This document shows positions 54,154 through 62,421 of a DNA stretch of 64,000 nucleotides, piece after piece; the stretch's first letter is position 1, and each line of letters opens with the position of its first letter. The position numbers and the translations under genes are program-made. Under the pieces are notes generated by a model that worked only from the letters and a program-made list of their open reading frames with translations, ran no database searches and was not told the DNA's origin. The stretch spans positions 1-64,000 of the forward strand of contig JAFTXN010000002.1 in the NCBI GenBank assembly GCA_017461605.1, read 5' to 3'. This DNA is from Bacteroidaceae bacterium. GTDB taxonomy: Bacteria > Bacteroidota > Bacteroidia > Bacteroidales > Bacteroidaceae.

Positions 54154-54216
54154 GCGCAGTGCTTGCAGAAATTTCTGCAGTGCTTGTAGAAAATTCTAAA
54201 CGCCTTGCAGATTTCG
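54154..54216. repeat. Array of three 21-bp units
   Basis: Units at 54154-54174, 54175-54195 and 54196-54216. The first two are GCAGTGCTTG types; the last (CTAAACGCCTTGCAG) equals the terminal unit of the 32989 array. It lies upstream of glmM. Confidence 0.78.
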
Positions 54217-54343
54217 CCCCTCGTGGTGGGTGTGATGGTGGCTGCTTTTGAGGGAAAAGGGGGTGCGGTGCCGGAGGAGGCGATGCCACAAAAAAACCTC
54301 GAAGCCGCAGCTCCGAGGTTGAAGAATAGGGTGGGGGATATTC

Positions 54344-55861
54344 TTATTTGTATGTGATGCTCTTGATCGAGGCATCGTCGAGTACCGTCTTGGTGATTTC
54401 CTCCACGCTGAGCGACACAGCATTTTTGGTGAGTTCGGGCACGTTGTAGCTCTTCAGCAGCAGCAAGTTTTGCTCGGGATCCTGTTGCGGCAACATGAAG
54501 GCCTTGTGGTCGCGTCCTTGTTCGTCGAAGTATGCGATGTAGGGTCGTGTGTACGAGCCGTCGTCGCGGCGTGACGAGAACACCATCCATCGGCCGTTGC
54601 TGCTCCATGTGTGGTAGCTGTCCTGCGCCAGGCTGTTGGCGTTCTTGAGTGCACGGAGCTCGCCGGTCTGCAGATCTTTCACGTAGAGGTCGGCCGAATT
54701 GTGCCAGATGTGGAACTGGCCGAAGTCACCCAGTGTGACGAGCAGATAGCGTCCGTCGGGACTGATGCGCGGCACCGATGCACTCATGCCGAGGCTGTCG
54801 CAGTTGATCTCCATGCGAGGGCTGCCAAACTGACGTGTCTCGGGGTCGAAGGCGAGGCTCATTACGTTGTAGTGCAGGCTGTCGTAGTCGAGCATCGTGC
54901 GGCTGATGCGTTTGTTGTTGTCGAGGCCTACCATCTGCGGCACTTGCGCCACGCAGTAGTAGAGGCGCAGGCCGTCGGGCGACCAGCAGGGGAAGGTCTC
55001 GAAGGCATCTTCGGTTTTTAGAATATTGCTGATGGTATAATTGTCGGCGTCGTAGAACACGAGGTCGCTTCCGTAATCGATTACCTCAATTTTCTGAACA
55101 TCGCGGATGTGGAAGGCCTGTCCTGTCTGATTGGAAGAGAAAGCCACAAAGTTGTAGCGCGGATGCCAGGAGGGGTAGACGGTGGACGAGAGTATGGAGT
55201 CGCTCTTCATGTTGAGCTTCTGTGCCTTTCCGTTCTGTATCATCACGGTTCCGCCGTGCTTAGCGCGGACGTGGAACAGCATACGGTCGGTGCTGTAGTT
55301 CTGATAGTTGTGGCAGTTGGCACAATGGTTTTCGTCGGCATCGAAGTCGCGATTGTTCTCATAGATTGTCTGCACGTCAAAGTTGGTCAGGTTGCGCTGG
55401 TAGAGACCCAGCTGACGATAAATCTCGTAGCCGGGTTCGATGAGTCGATATGACAGATAGGGATCGATGGGCTCGGGAGCCACGTGCAGGCTGTAGGCAG
55501 GATAGGCCACCCATCCTTTGTCCGTATGGGCATAGAGCGAAACCTTCAGTTCGCCTCCCTTGTTTTTCTCCAATAATTGGCGCCATGCCAAGGTGTCGAA
55601 CATGAGTTTTCCATCCTCGGCGGCTGCAGCCACAATCTCCGTTCCGTCAGTTCCGCGTATGGCACCCACAAATTCGTCACCTTTCTCGCGCAACATGATA
55701 TTGAGCGGTGCGATGTTGGGTGGCAGTGTGATGTCGCGATAGTCGGGATAGATGGAGGCTTGATGCTTTGCAGGAGTGGCATCGGTCGGTATGACGGCTT
55801 CCGGACGGCAGGCTGTCAGTATCAGCATGGCCGATAGAATGAAGAAGATGCTGTGTTTCAT
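54344..55861 (-). CDS. Beta-propeller (TolB/PD40-like) lipoprotein with a CxxCH motif
   Basis: This 505-residue lipoprotein starts MKHSIFFILSAMLILTAC. After about 170 residues lies ENHCANCHNYQNYS, a heme-c-type CxxCH (about 182-186). From about 225 the protein consists of PD40-like repeats such as YPSWHPRYNFVAFSSN, FPCWSPDGLRLYYC, PRISPDGRYLLVTLG and HTWSSNGRWMVFSSRR, forming a propeller. It may be an extracytoplasmic redox or sensor protein; heme binding is not proven. The DUF6057 gene lies 78 bases upstream on the same strand. Confidence 0.78.
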   Translation of the reverse strand: MKHSIFFILSAMLILTACRPEAVIPTDATPAKHQASIYPDYRDITLPPNIAPLNIMLREKGDEFVGAIRGTDGTEIVAAAAEDGKLMFDTLAWRQLLEKNKGGELKVSLYAHTDKGWVAYPAYSLHVAPEPIDPYLSYRLIEPGYEIYRQLGLYQRNLTNFDVQTIYENNRDFDADENHCANCHNYQNYSTDRMLFHVRAKHGGTVMIQNGKAQKLNMKSDSILSSTVYPSWHPRYNFVAFSSNQTGQAFHIRDVQKIEVIDYGSDLVFYDADNYTISNILKTEDAFETFPCWSPDGLRLYYCVAQVPQMVGLDNNKRISRTMLDYDSLHYNVMSLAFDPETRQFGSPRMEINCDSLGMSASVPRISPDGRYLLVTLGDFGQFHIWHNSADLYVKDLQTGELRALKNANSLAQDSYHTWSSNGRWMVFSSRRDDGSYTRPYIAYFDEQGRDHKAFMLPQQDPEQNLLLLKSYNVPELTKNAVSLSVEEITKTVLDDASIKSITYK

Positions 55862-55939
55862 TATATGAAAAGTGTGTGATGTTTTGTAACTCTTATGAGT
55901 GAAGCTGTGCGAGCCGGGTCTGATTTCTCTCCTCTCGCA

Positions 55940-57571
55940 TCAGTTTACGCCACCTCGGTCGCTTGCCTGGCGCACTTGGTTGGGATTGTTGTTCTCGCAG
56001 TAATAATAGTAGTAGTAAGTGCCGAGCCAACGCTCCTTCAGCTCGCGGCGGAGCGCTTCCTTGTCCTTGACGTAGGGCGCAGCATCGCGGATAAATGCCT
56101 TGGCCTCGTTCTGTATGAATGCACTCACTTCGGGATATTGCTTCAGCACTTCGGGCTGCTTCAGACCGGCAATGGCAATGGCTTGCAAGCAGCAATAGGG
56201 CAACTGCTGCTTGGAGCGAAGCATGGGTAGGCGCATCAGGAACTGTCTCATGTCCTTCGAGTAGAGGCAGGCCGCGATGGAGGTAACGAGCGTGGCATTG
56301 CTGCCCTCGCGTGCCCCCATGTTGTAGCCCAGGAAAGTGGGTTGGCGATAATTCTGAGCGAATGTCTGTTCGCGCGGAGCAAGTTGCAGCACACGTGCCA
56401 TCATGGGGTCGGCTTCCAATAGCTTTCGGTCGTGTAGCATGGGGCGGTAACGCTCGACAAAACTGCTTTCGAAAGGTGTGCTCTCTATCACGTGAAAATA
56501 CTTTTCGGCCAACGCTTTTTCATCATTGAGCAACGCACATAGGCAGAGCCGTTTCAGCCATCGCAGAGAGGGACCGTGCAGCGTCATCTGCTCCATGGTC
56601 GTCTGCTGAGCGATGTTGGGAAGTCCGGCATGGAAGTTGGCTTCAGGCAGATAGTTTCCGCCCTCGTCGATGGAGTTGATGGAGTCGTGAGCAAAGGTGG
56701 GGAAATCGAATGGAAGGTCAAACAGACGTTCCATAAGAATGTTCTGTTGCACCAGAGCACAGGCATAGAAGGCTGCTACGCTTCTGGACGGCCGCTTGGC
56801 CTGCAGCGCAGTTTCTATCATGCTATCCCAATCCTGCTCGGCCTCTGCCAGTTGCATCTTGCCGATGACGCGCTCGTTGTCGTTCCATGTGCAGGCCGAT
56901 ACGTGTAGTGCAATAAACAACACCACGGGGATGAGGAGTCCCGGCAGGGGACGGCACTCGGCAGCTTGCGGCTTGCGCTTTCTGAAACAGCCAATCAGGG
57001 CCGAAATGCCCAAGAGCAGGAATGCGGCAAACATGGTGCAGAGGGGTAGCGTGAATGTTACGCCCGGCTCATGCCGATAGTAGATGAACAGCCCCATGCT
57101 GAGCAGGTAGGCAAGCACTGCCGAGGGCACCACGAAGCCTGCCCCTTTCCATGCTGTGGGCAGCCGTAACGCAGTGCTCACGGCCCATGCCGTGGCGGTG
57201 AGGATGGAGGCCAGCACAAGCGAACCCAGCAATTGACTCTTGTAGGTGAGCAGCAACAAGCGGCCTACCCAATAAGCGAAGCCGTTGTCGCGCTGCAGCA
57301 GAAACTGCATCTGCTCGCTGCTGAAGGTGGCGAAGCTGTTTTGCTCGGCACAGGCGAACACATCGCCATAGGTCCAGAAGCAGAATAACCACATAGACAG
57401 AAAACCGATGAGATAGGTGAGACGGCTCACGTGCCGACTTGACATCAGTGGGTTGAGGCTGCGCTTCTTGCCGGTGCTTGCAGCGGTTCGCCCGGTTGCT
57501 GTTGATGATTGAGGGGTGCTTTTGCCTTTCTGAGCACCCCGTGGCGGATTTTTTTTAGTGTTTTTACTCAT
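55940..57571 (-). CDS. DUF6057 family membrane protein
   Basis: This 543-residue protein has a basic, Lys/Pro-rich N-terminus (about 1-45), then several hydrophobic helices up to about residue 225, followed by a soluble helical region rich in alpha-solenoid-like pairs (SVAAFYACALVQQNILMERLF, SLRWLKRLCLCALLNDEKALAEKYF). The C-terminus includes six tyrosines in a row (GTYYYYYYCE). Length and layout agree with DUF6057. The role is unknown. Confidence 0.75.
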   Translation of the reverse strand: MSKNTKKNPPRGAQKGKSTPQSSTATGRTAASTGKKRSLNPLMSSRHVSRLTYLIGFLSMWLFCFWTYGDVFACAEQNSFATFSSEQMQFLLQRDNGFAYWVGRLLLLTYKSQLLGSLVLASILTATAWAVSTALRLPTAWKGAGFVVPSAVLAYLLSMGLFIYYRHEPGVTFTLPLCTMFAAFLLLGISALIGCFRKRKPQAAECRPLPGLLIPVVLFIALHVSACTWNDNERVIGKMQLAEAEQDWDSMIETALQAKRPSRSVAAFYACALVQQNILMERLFDLPFDFPTFAHDSINSIDEGGNYLPEANFHAGLPNIAQQTTMEQMTLHGPSLRWLKRLCLCALLNDEKALAEKYFHVIESTPFESSFVERYRPMLHDRKLLEADPMMARVLQLAPREQTFAQNYRQPTFLGYNMGAREGSNATLVTSIAACLYSKDMRQFLMRLPMLRSKQQLPYCCLQAIAIAGLKQPEVLKQYPEVSAFIQNEAKAFIRDAAPYVKDKEALRRELKERWLGTYYYYYYCENNNPNQVRQASDRGGVN

Positions 57572-58015
57572 GTTCGGAATGTGATGGCAGGTGTCGGCGG
57601 ATGCCGTCTGCGATTTAGCGTGCCAAATTTAGGGAAAAAAGCTGTGCTTGCGCCCTTTCAGCCTCAAAAATCTTTAATGTTCGGGCTGTGAACGGTTAGT
57701 TGAGAAAGGCGGAGGGGTAGGGCTGCAGGCTCATCTGAGACAAAAGAGGAGTGCACCGCAACAGTATGGGTGCACTCCTCGATGTCTCTCGATAGGTTCA
57801 ACAGAACTTATTTTGGGAACACGAATCGCCGAATTTTATCTCTCAACAAATTAAACACGATTAAACAGTTTGCACAAGCATTCGTGCCATTCGTGAAAAT
57901 CGTGTTCTGATAACGATCTCAGTGTCATCTGTGTAATCACGTTGATATAAAAGGTCTTCGTGTTCTTCTGAATCCCATCGCCTGCCGATGCACGAAAACG
58001 CACACGGTGGTCGGG
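57572..58015. other. Gap between DUF6057 and GH84 genes
   Basis: No gene is seen. It contains a terminator-like hairpin (57746-57780) serving the GH84 gene and T/A-rich sequence with direct repeats of CGTG.CATTCGTG near 57880-57900. Confidence 0.5.
57746..57780 (-). terminator. Hairpin for the GH84 transcript
   Basis: Bases 57746-57757 pair perfectly with 57769-57780 over an 11-base loop; the minus strand then reads TTTTGTCT. It lies 236 bases beyond the GH84 stop codon. Confidence 0.6.
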
Positions 58016-60235
58016 TTATTGCTTCACAAACTTGAAACGCTTGAAGTAGAGTTTCTGTTCTTTTCCGCTCTTGTTGCTGATGCGGATGGCCTGCGCCTTC
58101 ATTCCTCCCAACTCGTTACCGGTGTGGATGGTGGTTTCGTCGGCATTGTAGTGCAACAGCGAAACTTCGCGCCAGTTTGTGCCGTCGAACACTTCCAGCT
58201 TGAAGAGTTCGGCAGTGCGTGGAGCACCAAAGTCAAAGTCCATTCCGGCCAGCGTCACGGGACGCTCAGACTTGATAGTGAACTGTCCGTCGGCAGGCCA
58301 TGTGATGACTTCGAGTGCAGGTGTCACGCTGACATCGCCGCCTTGTGCTTTGACGGGCAGCAACTTGAGCTGCTCGACGTTGCTCTCGAGGGTGAAAGGT
58401 TGGAACTCGGCAACGGGGTCGAACTCGGTGCTGTTGGCCGTGTTATATTTGTTCACAGCGTTGGCAAAAATCTTGTTCAGCGTGGGCAGCAGCAGTCCCG
58501 TGCCCACCTTGATGCCGGGCTGAAGCGGATGACGCAGGTTGCTGTTTTCCAGGTCGTACATCTGCTCCTGCAGACTTCGTGCGTTATTGTATATGTTGCT
58601 GAATTTGTCGACCGGCATATCCTTTGCCATCACAGCCATGGCGCATACGAAAGTTCCGTATTCGGCCACCAGTTTTCCCTGAGCGAGCCAGGGATACAGT
58701 TCACGGCGCAGGGCCGGATTCTTTTTGTCTGTCATCAGTTGGTTGCAGGCCATCATCAGCTTGAGGCACTCGCCGGCGATGGTCTCGATAGCCTCACCGT
58801 TGCCCTCGACAGCCTTGGCGGCAGCCTCCTTGAGGTGTCGGCTCTCTTCGCGACGGAAGCCATGACCGTTGGGGCCGAGGTCCTCATTGTAGACAGCGAA
58901 GGTGCGCAGCACATTTTGCATGCCTGGGTCATCGGGATACATGGCGCGTATGGCGCGTTCCCACGACGTCTTTTGGTCGTAGTGCTTCATGTTCCAGGTG
59001 TAGTCGGCGATGCTGTAGAGCGATATTTTAGATGCTTCGGCATGTTCCATGGGATTGCTCACAAAGCCCGAGAGCAGGGGCGCGATGTCGAGGCCGTTGC
59101 CATAGGTGGGACCCAGCAGAATGTGGTCGCGCACGTAGTCGCTCACAGGATAGTTCCACCAGATGTAACCCTTGCGCTTGATGCGATCGTTGATCCACTC
59201 CATGCTTTCGCGGTCGATGCAGTGCACCACGCTGTTGCCCGTCCACATCACCTCGATGCCCTTGTTGAGGTTCTCGCCCAGGGTGAGCAGATACTTGTCG
59301 CCATTGCCGCTCCATGCGCGGTTGTAGATGGTGGGGCAGAGCACCAGGGGTGCCACGTCGTGCTTCTTCTGCACGAAGTTGGCATCGACGTAGTTCAGCA
59401 GTTCGGCCTGCTTGTCGGCCTTGGCCCCTTCCCCCCAAATGTCGTCAAAGAAGACGGCAAACGAGCGGACACCGAGTTGGTACATCTTCTCGAGCTTGGC
59501 CATCAGTGCGTCGCGGTCCTCGGTGGTCCACTTGATGTCCACACCCGGGTGGATGGCCCAGTAGAAGTTCACGCCGCGCATCTTGGCTCTTTCGAGCAAT
59601 ACCTGCAGTTTCTTTGCTTCGGCCTCGGGATATTCCACACGCCACTTGTCGCGGTGGTAAGGGTCGTCCTTGGGTCCGTAGATGTAGACGTTCATTTTGT
59701 ACTTGCCGTAGAAGTCGAGCTGGCTCAGCCGCGCTTCCTGACTCCACGGTGTGCCGTAGAATCCCTCCACCACGCCACGGAAAGCCACGTCGGGCCAGTC
59801 GGTCACAGTGCAAGGCTGCAATTTTCCCTCAGCCATCGAGGCCAGCAGTGTCTGCACACCATAGTACAGTCCGCGCTCGTCAGCACCTGCCACCACGATG
59901 CCCTTTTCGGAGATGTGCAGGTAGTAACCCTCGGCTTGGGCAGGGATGCGCTTGGCATACTTCTTCACGCATTTGTCGCCCTTCACGCCGAGCACTACGC
60001 GGAGAGGCGCTTCGCCGCTGACCTCTATACCGCTTTCGGCAAGCGCAGCCACGGCATAGCTTCCGGTGCGAGCCTTGTCGGTCACCACGTTCCACGCCGT
60101 GGGCAGAGGCATCCATCCCTGAGCCGTCGCCTCCACCCTCTGCGGCGTGGGGTTGACCAGACTCATCTGTGCCTGCATCTGCATGGCGCCGGCCATGAGG
60201 ACGAGGGCAAGTGCAAGAATCTTCTTTTTCATCAT
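58016..60235 (-). CDS. GH84 beta-N-acetylglucosaminidase
   Basis: This 739-residue precursor has a signal peptide (ALALVLMAGAMQMQAQ). An N-terminal alpha/beta domain (about 30-150) is followed by the GH84 barrel: FRGVVEGFYGTPWSQEARLSQLDFYGKYKMNVYIYGPKDDPYH and the catalytic Asp pair in FFDDIWGEGA, then VVHCIDRESMEW, GYIWWNYPVSDY. C-terminal beta domain with a discoidin-like VTLAGMDFDFGAPR. These enzymes cleave terminal GlcNAc with substrate assistance, as in host mucin and glycoprotein degradation. Confidence 0.93.
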   Translation of the reverse strand: MMKKKILALALVLMAGAMQMQAQMSLVNPTPQRVEATAQGWMPLPTAWNVVTDKARTGSYAVAALAESGIEVSGEAPLRVVLGVKGDKCVKKYAKRIPAQAEGYYLHISEKGIVVAGADERGLYYGVQTLLASMAEGKLQPCTVTDWPDVAFRGVVEGFYGTPWSQEARLSQLDFYGKYKMNVYIYGPKDDPYHRDKWRVEYPEAEAKKLQVLLERAKMRGVNFYWAIHPGVDIKWTTEDRDALMAKLEKMYQLGVRSFAVFFDDIWGEGAKADKQAELLNYVDANFVQKKHDVAPLVLCPTIYNRAWSGNGDKYLLTLGENLNKGIEVMWTGNSVVHCIDRESMEWINDRIKRKGYIWWNYPVSDYVRDHILLGPTYGNGLDIAPLLSGFVSNPMEHAEASKISLYSIADYTWNMKHYDQKTSWERAIRAMYPDDPGMQNVLRTFAVYNEDLGPNGHGFRREESRHLKEAAAKAVEGNGEAIETIAGECLKLMMACNQLMTDKKNPALRRELYPWLAQGKLVAEYGTFVCAMAVMAKDMPVDKFSNIYNNARSLQEQMYDLENSNLRHPLQPGIKVGTGLLLPTLNKIFANAVNKYNTANSTEFDPVAEFQPFTLESNVEQLKLLPVKAQGGDVSVTPALEVITWPADGQFTIKSERPVTLAGMDFDFGAPRTAELFKLEVFDGTNWREVSLLHYNADETTIHTGNELGGMKAQAIRISNKSGKEQKLYFKRFKFVKQ

Positions 60236-60390
60236 GAGAAAATGTGTTTTAAGGTTATTAGAGTGATTTTCGGAGCGAATATAGGGATATTTCGCGAGAT
60301 GCCCAAACAGGCATGGCCTTGTTCGTGAGTTTAGTGAGAAATGAGAGGGAGTGTCGGCGATATTGTTGAGGCAAGCCGAATGTATATAAG

Positions 60391-60523
60391 ATTCTTGCTG
60401 TCACCCATCTGTCACCCTATCTGTCACTCTGTGGATTATTGAGAATCAGTGTGATATGATAGGAAAGTGACAGCATGACAGAAAAAACGGCCAAAAATCA
60501 CTGAGTGCGCGTGCGCGCGTGCG
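60391..60523 (-). repeat. CG palindrome plus TGTCA-repeat element, copy 3 (inverted)
   Basis: Read on the minus strand it has the same order as copies 1 and 2: CG-rich alternating tract (60505-60523), T-rich spacer, TGTCA words in both orientations to about 60399. The CG end sits on the broken edge of the phage head-protein fragment, just as copy 1 sits on a truncated antitoxin. Confidence 0.6.
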
Positions 60524-60529
60524 ATTAGC

Positions 60530-61604
60530 GAGAGGAATTACGACAGAGCAACGGCGTGTTTGCCGCCTTCAAGGTACATTCCATGGCCGAGAAGATTGCG
60601 GCCTTGCTCACCGATGCCGATGGCAAGCTCAAGCCGTTCTATCAGTGGAAGGCGGAGGTGGAAGGCATTGCCTCGCACTACGTCGGGCCATGGCTGCGAA
60701 CGGAGTACAACACGGCGGTGATCCGGGCACACAATGCGGCGGACTGGCTGCAGTTTGAGCGCAACCGCGACATCCTGCCGAACCTGCGCTGGATGCCTAC
60801 CACATCGCCCAACCCTGAAGCCGAGCACAAGCGGTTTTGGTCGGTCAAGCTGACGCGCCCCATTGACGACCCGTTCTGGAACAAACACCGCCCGGGCGAC
60901 TGCTGGAACTGCAAGTGCTCGCTCGAAGCCACCGACGAACCACCCACCGATATCCCCGACGATGCCGACGACGAGAAGCCGCAGCGCGGACTTCGTGGCA
61001 ACCCTGCTAAGACGGGGCAGATCTTCGACAAGTCGCACCCGTACTTCCCCAAGAACTGCGCAAGCTGTGGGTTCAATAAGAGGAAGGGGACTATCACAAG
61101 TTGGTTGAGGGGTGGTTTCAAGGTGCAGCAGTACCAGATTGCTACACATGCAGAATAGCGAACAAGTGTGTCAACAAAACACTTGAGGAGTGCCAAAATT
61201 TTGAAGTCTTAAAAAAAGAAAGAGCGTCAATAGTCAATGATGCTTCGGTTCGTATAAGTAACGAAAAAGAGCCACTCAAGAACGCATACACAAAATACAT
61301 CCTTAGAAGCGGAAAGGCCCTGAAGAGGCTTCTGCATCACTGCATTTCAGTTGAGGAGCTACAGGCTGCAGTGTTTGTCTGGAATAATCTAAGTGTAATA
61401 AAGTACAAAAGAGAAAGCGTGCTGGGGGAAGGAAAGGATATGACACTCCGTAAAAATATCAAAAATGTAACTGAGAAGAAGAAACGCGGAGTTGTGGCTT
61501 ATCAGATCTATGAGTTCAACTATCACAACGAAATGTGGACGCTAAAAATGGAAGAACACAAAAATGGTTTCGAACAAGCATATCATATAAAAAATGCTCC
61601 TTGA
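60530..61604 (+). pseudogene. Prophage minor head (Mu gpF-like) protein fragment with C-terminal extension
   Basis: The frame opens abruptly at 60530 beside the CG tract with NGVFAAFKVHSM, LLTDADGKLKPFYQW, EYNTAVIRAH, then the phage head-morphogenesis marks FERNRDILPNLRW, EHKRFW and PGDCWNCKC. Near 61090 a GGGG run shifts frame: the continuation in the next frame (61101-61604) reads DYHKLVEGWFQGAA, a Cys-rich CYTCRIANKC, and a C-terminal domain ending HKNGFEQAYHIKNAP, which recalls phage toxin-like (PBECR) modules. Truncated and shifted, so not functional. Confidence 0.6.
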
Positions 61605-61665
61605 TCGGTATCACATTACCCTTGACCTAAGGAGCATAAAAGTTTTTCTATTCCACTAAACTTTC
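61592..61665 (+). terminator. Hairpin after the head-protein fragment
   Basis: TGCTCCTT and AAGGAGCA (61593-61637) form an 8-bp stem with a long loop, followed by TAAAAGTTTTTCTATT. Confidence 0.45.
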
Positions 61666-61727
61666 ACCGCAAAAATACAACCTCCCCACGACACTTGCAA
61701 GTGTTTGGGGAAAAAAACAAAAAAAAG

Positions 61728-61882
61728 ATGAGCAAAAGAGGAATTTTCATGCTTGCTGCCGCTGCTGCAATGCTATCCGGAGACCTTCCCTATTCCGCAC
61801 CATGGCAGCTCTGAAGCACCACCGAGAGCGTACCACCATGCCTGTCTGCAAGGTGGAGTTCAAGATATCTGACAACAACTAA
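61728..61882 (+). other. Two small overlapping phage-like frames
   Basis: ATG 61728 starts a 28-residue frame (MSKRGIFMLAAAAAMLSG) ending at 61814, and ATG 61802 a 26-residue frame ending at 61882 (HHRERTTMPVCKVEF). The two look like halves of small phage proteins, in the same decayed block. Whether either is expressed is unknown. Confidence 0.3.
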
Positions 61883-61961
61883 ATCGAGAAGCACTCTCGA
61901 ATAATCGAGATGCCTTAACCAGATACAGACACAAACAAAACAACAACTAAACCCAAAGACC

Positions 61962-62243
61962 ATGACAGTAAAAAACGGTAAAAACGAAAAGCACTACGAC
62001 TACGACGGCTTTGTTGAGAAATTCAAGCCAAAGAATACCACCGACGACTGCTACACGCCGCCGGAAGTGTATGACGTTGTGCTCAAGCATGTGCGAGAGA
62101 AGTACAATATCGCCGACGACGTGCCCATCGTTCGGCCATTCTATCCCGGCGGAGACTATGAGAACTACGACTACCCCGAGGGCAGCGTGGTAGTGGACAA
62201 TCCACCCTTTAGCATCTTCGCCAAGATCATAGACTTTTACACC
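61962..62243 (+). pseudogene. Truncated phage DNA adenine methyltransferase-like gene
   Basis: The first 94 residues include DDCYTPPEVYDVV, PFYPGGDYENYDYPEGSVVVDNPPFSIFAKIIDFY. The DNPPF motif is the (D/N)PPY-type catalytic motif of amino-methyltransferases and TPPEVYD resembles phage N6-adenine methylases. Shortly after IIDFY the frame runs into the promoter-carrying repeat at 62262, so the C-terminal half is missing. It is probably inactive. Confidence 0.6.
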
Positions 62244-62261
62244 TTGGTTTTTTGCTCACGT

Positions 62262-62348
62262 TTCATTATCTTGATAGGCTGCGGCTCGGGAATAAAAACA
62301 AAAGCTTCGCATTTTGTTTTGTATTCCACTCGCCTTGCACTATCTTTG
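62262..62348 (+). repeat. Promoter-carrying repeat upstream of the GH2 gene
   Basis: Single copy in the opposite orientation to the other three loci. It ends ATTTTG at 62314-62321, 19 bases, then TATCTTTG at 62341-62348, an exact match to the Bacteroidetes promoter on the + strand. The GH2 start codon is 79 bases downstream. Its left edge cuts the methyltransferase fragment. Confidence 0.78.
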
Positions 62349-62421
62349 CCTCCCCAAGCGCATGTGTGCGTACGCGCAGCGCATTCCTATTTATTTAAAC
62401 AACAAGAAAACCTAAATCTGA

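Noticed and set aside
58007-60328. Long open frame on the + strand, 773 codons
   Set aside because: It is the antisense of the GH84 gene, whose signal peptide and catalytic motifs are clear on the minus strand; the + strand translation has no family marks.
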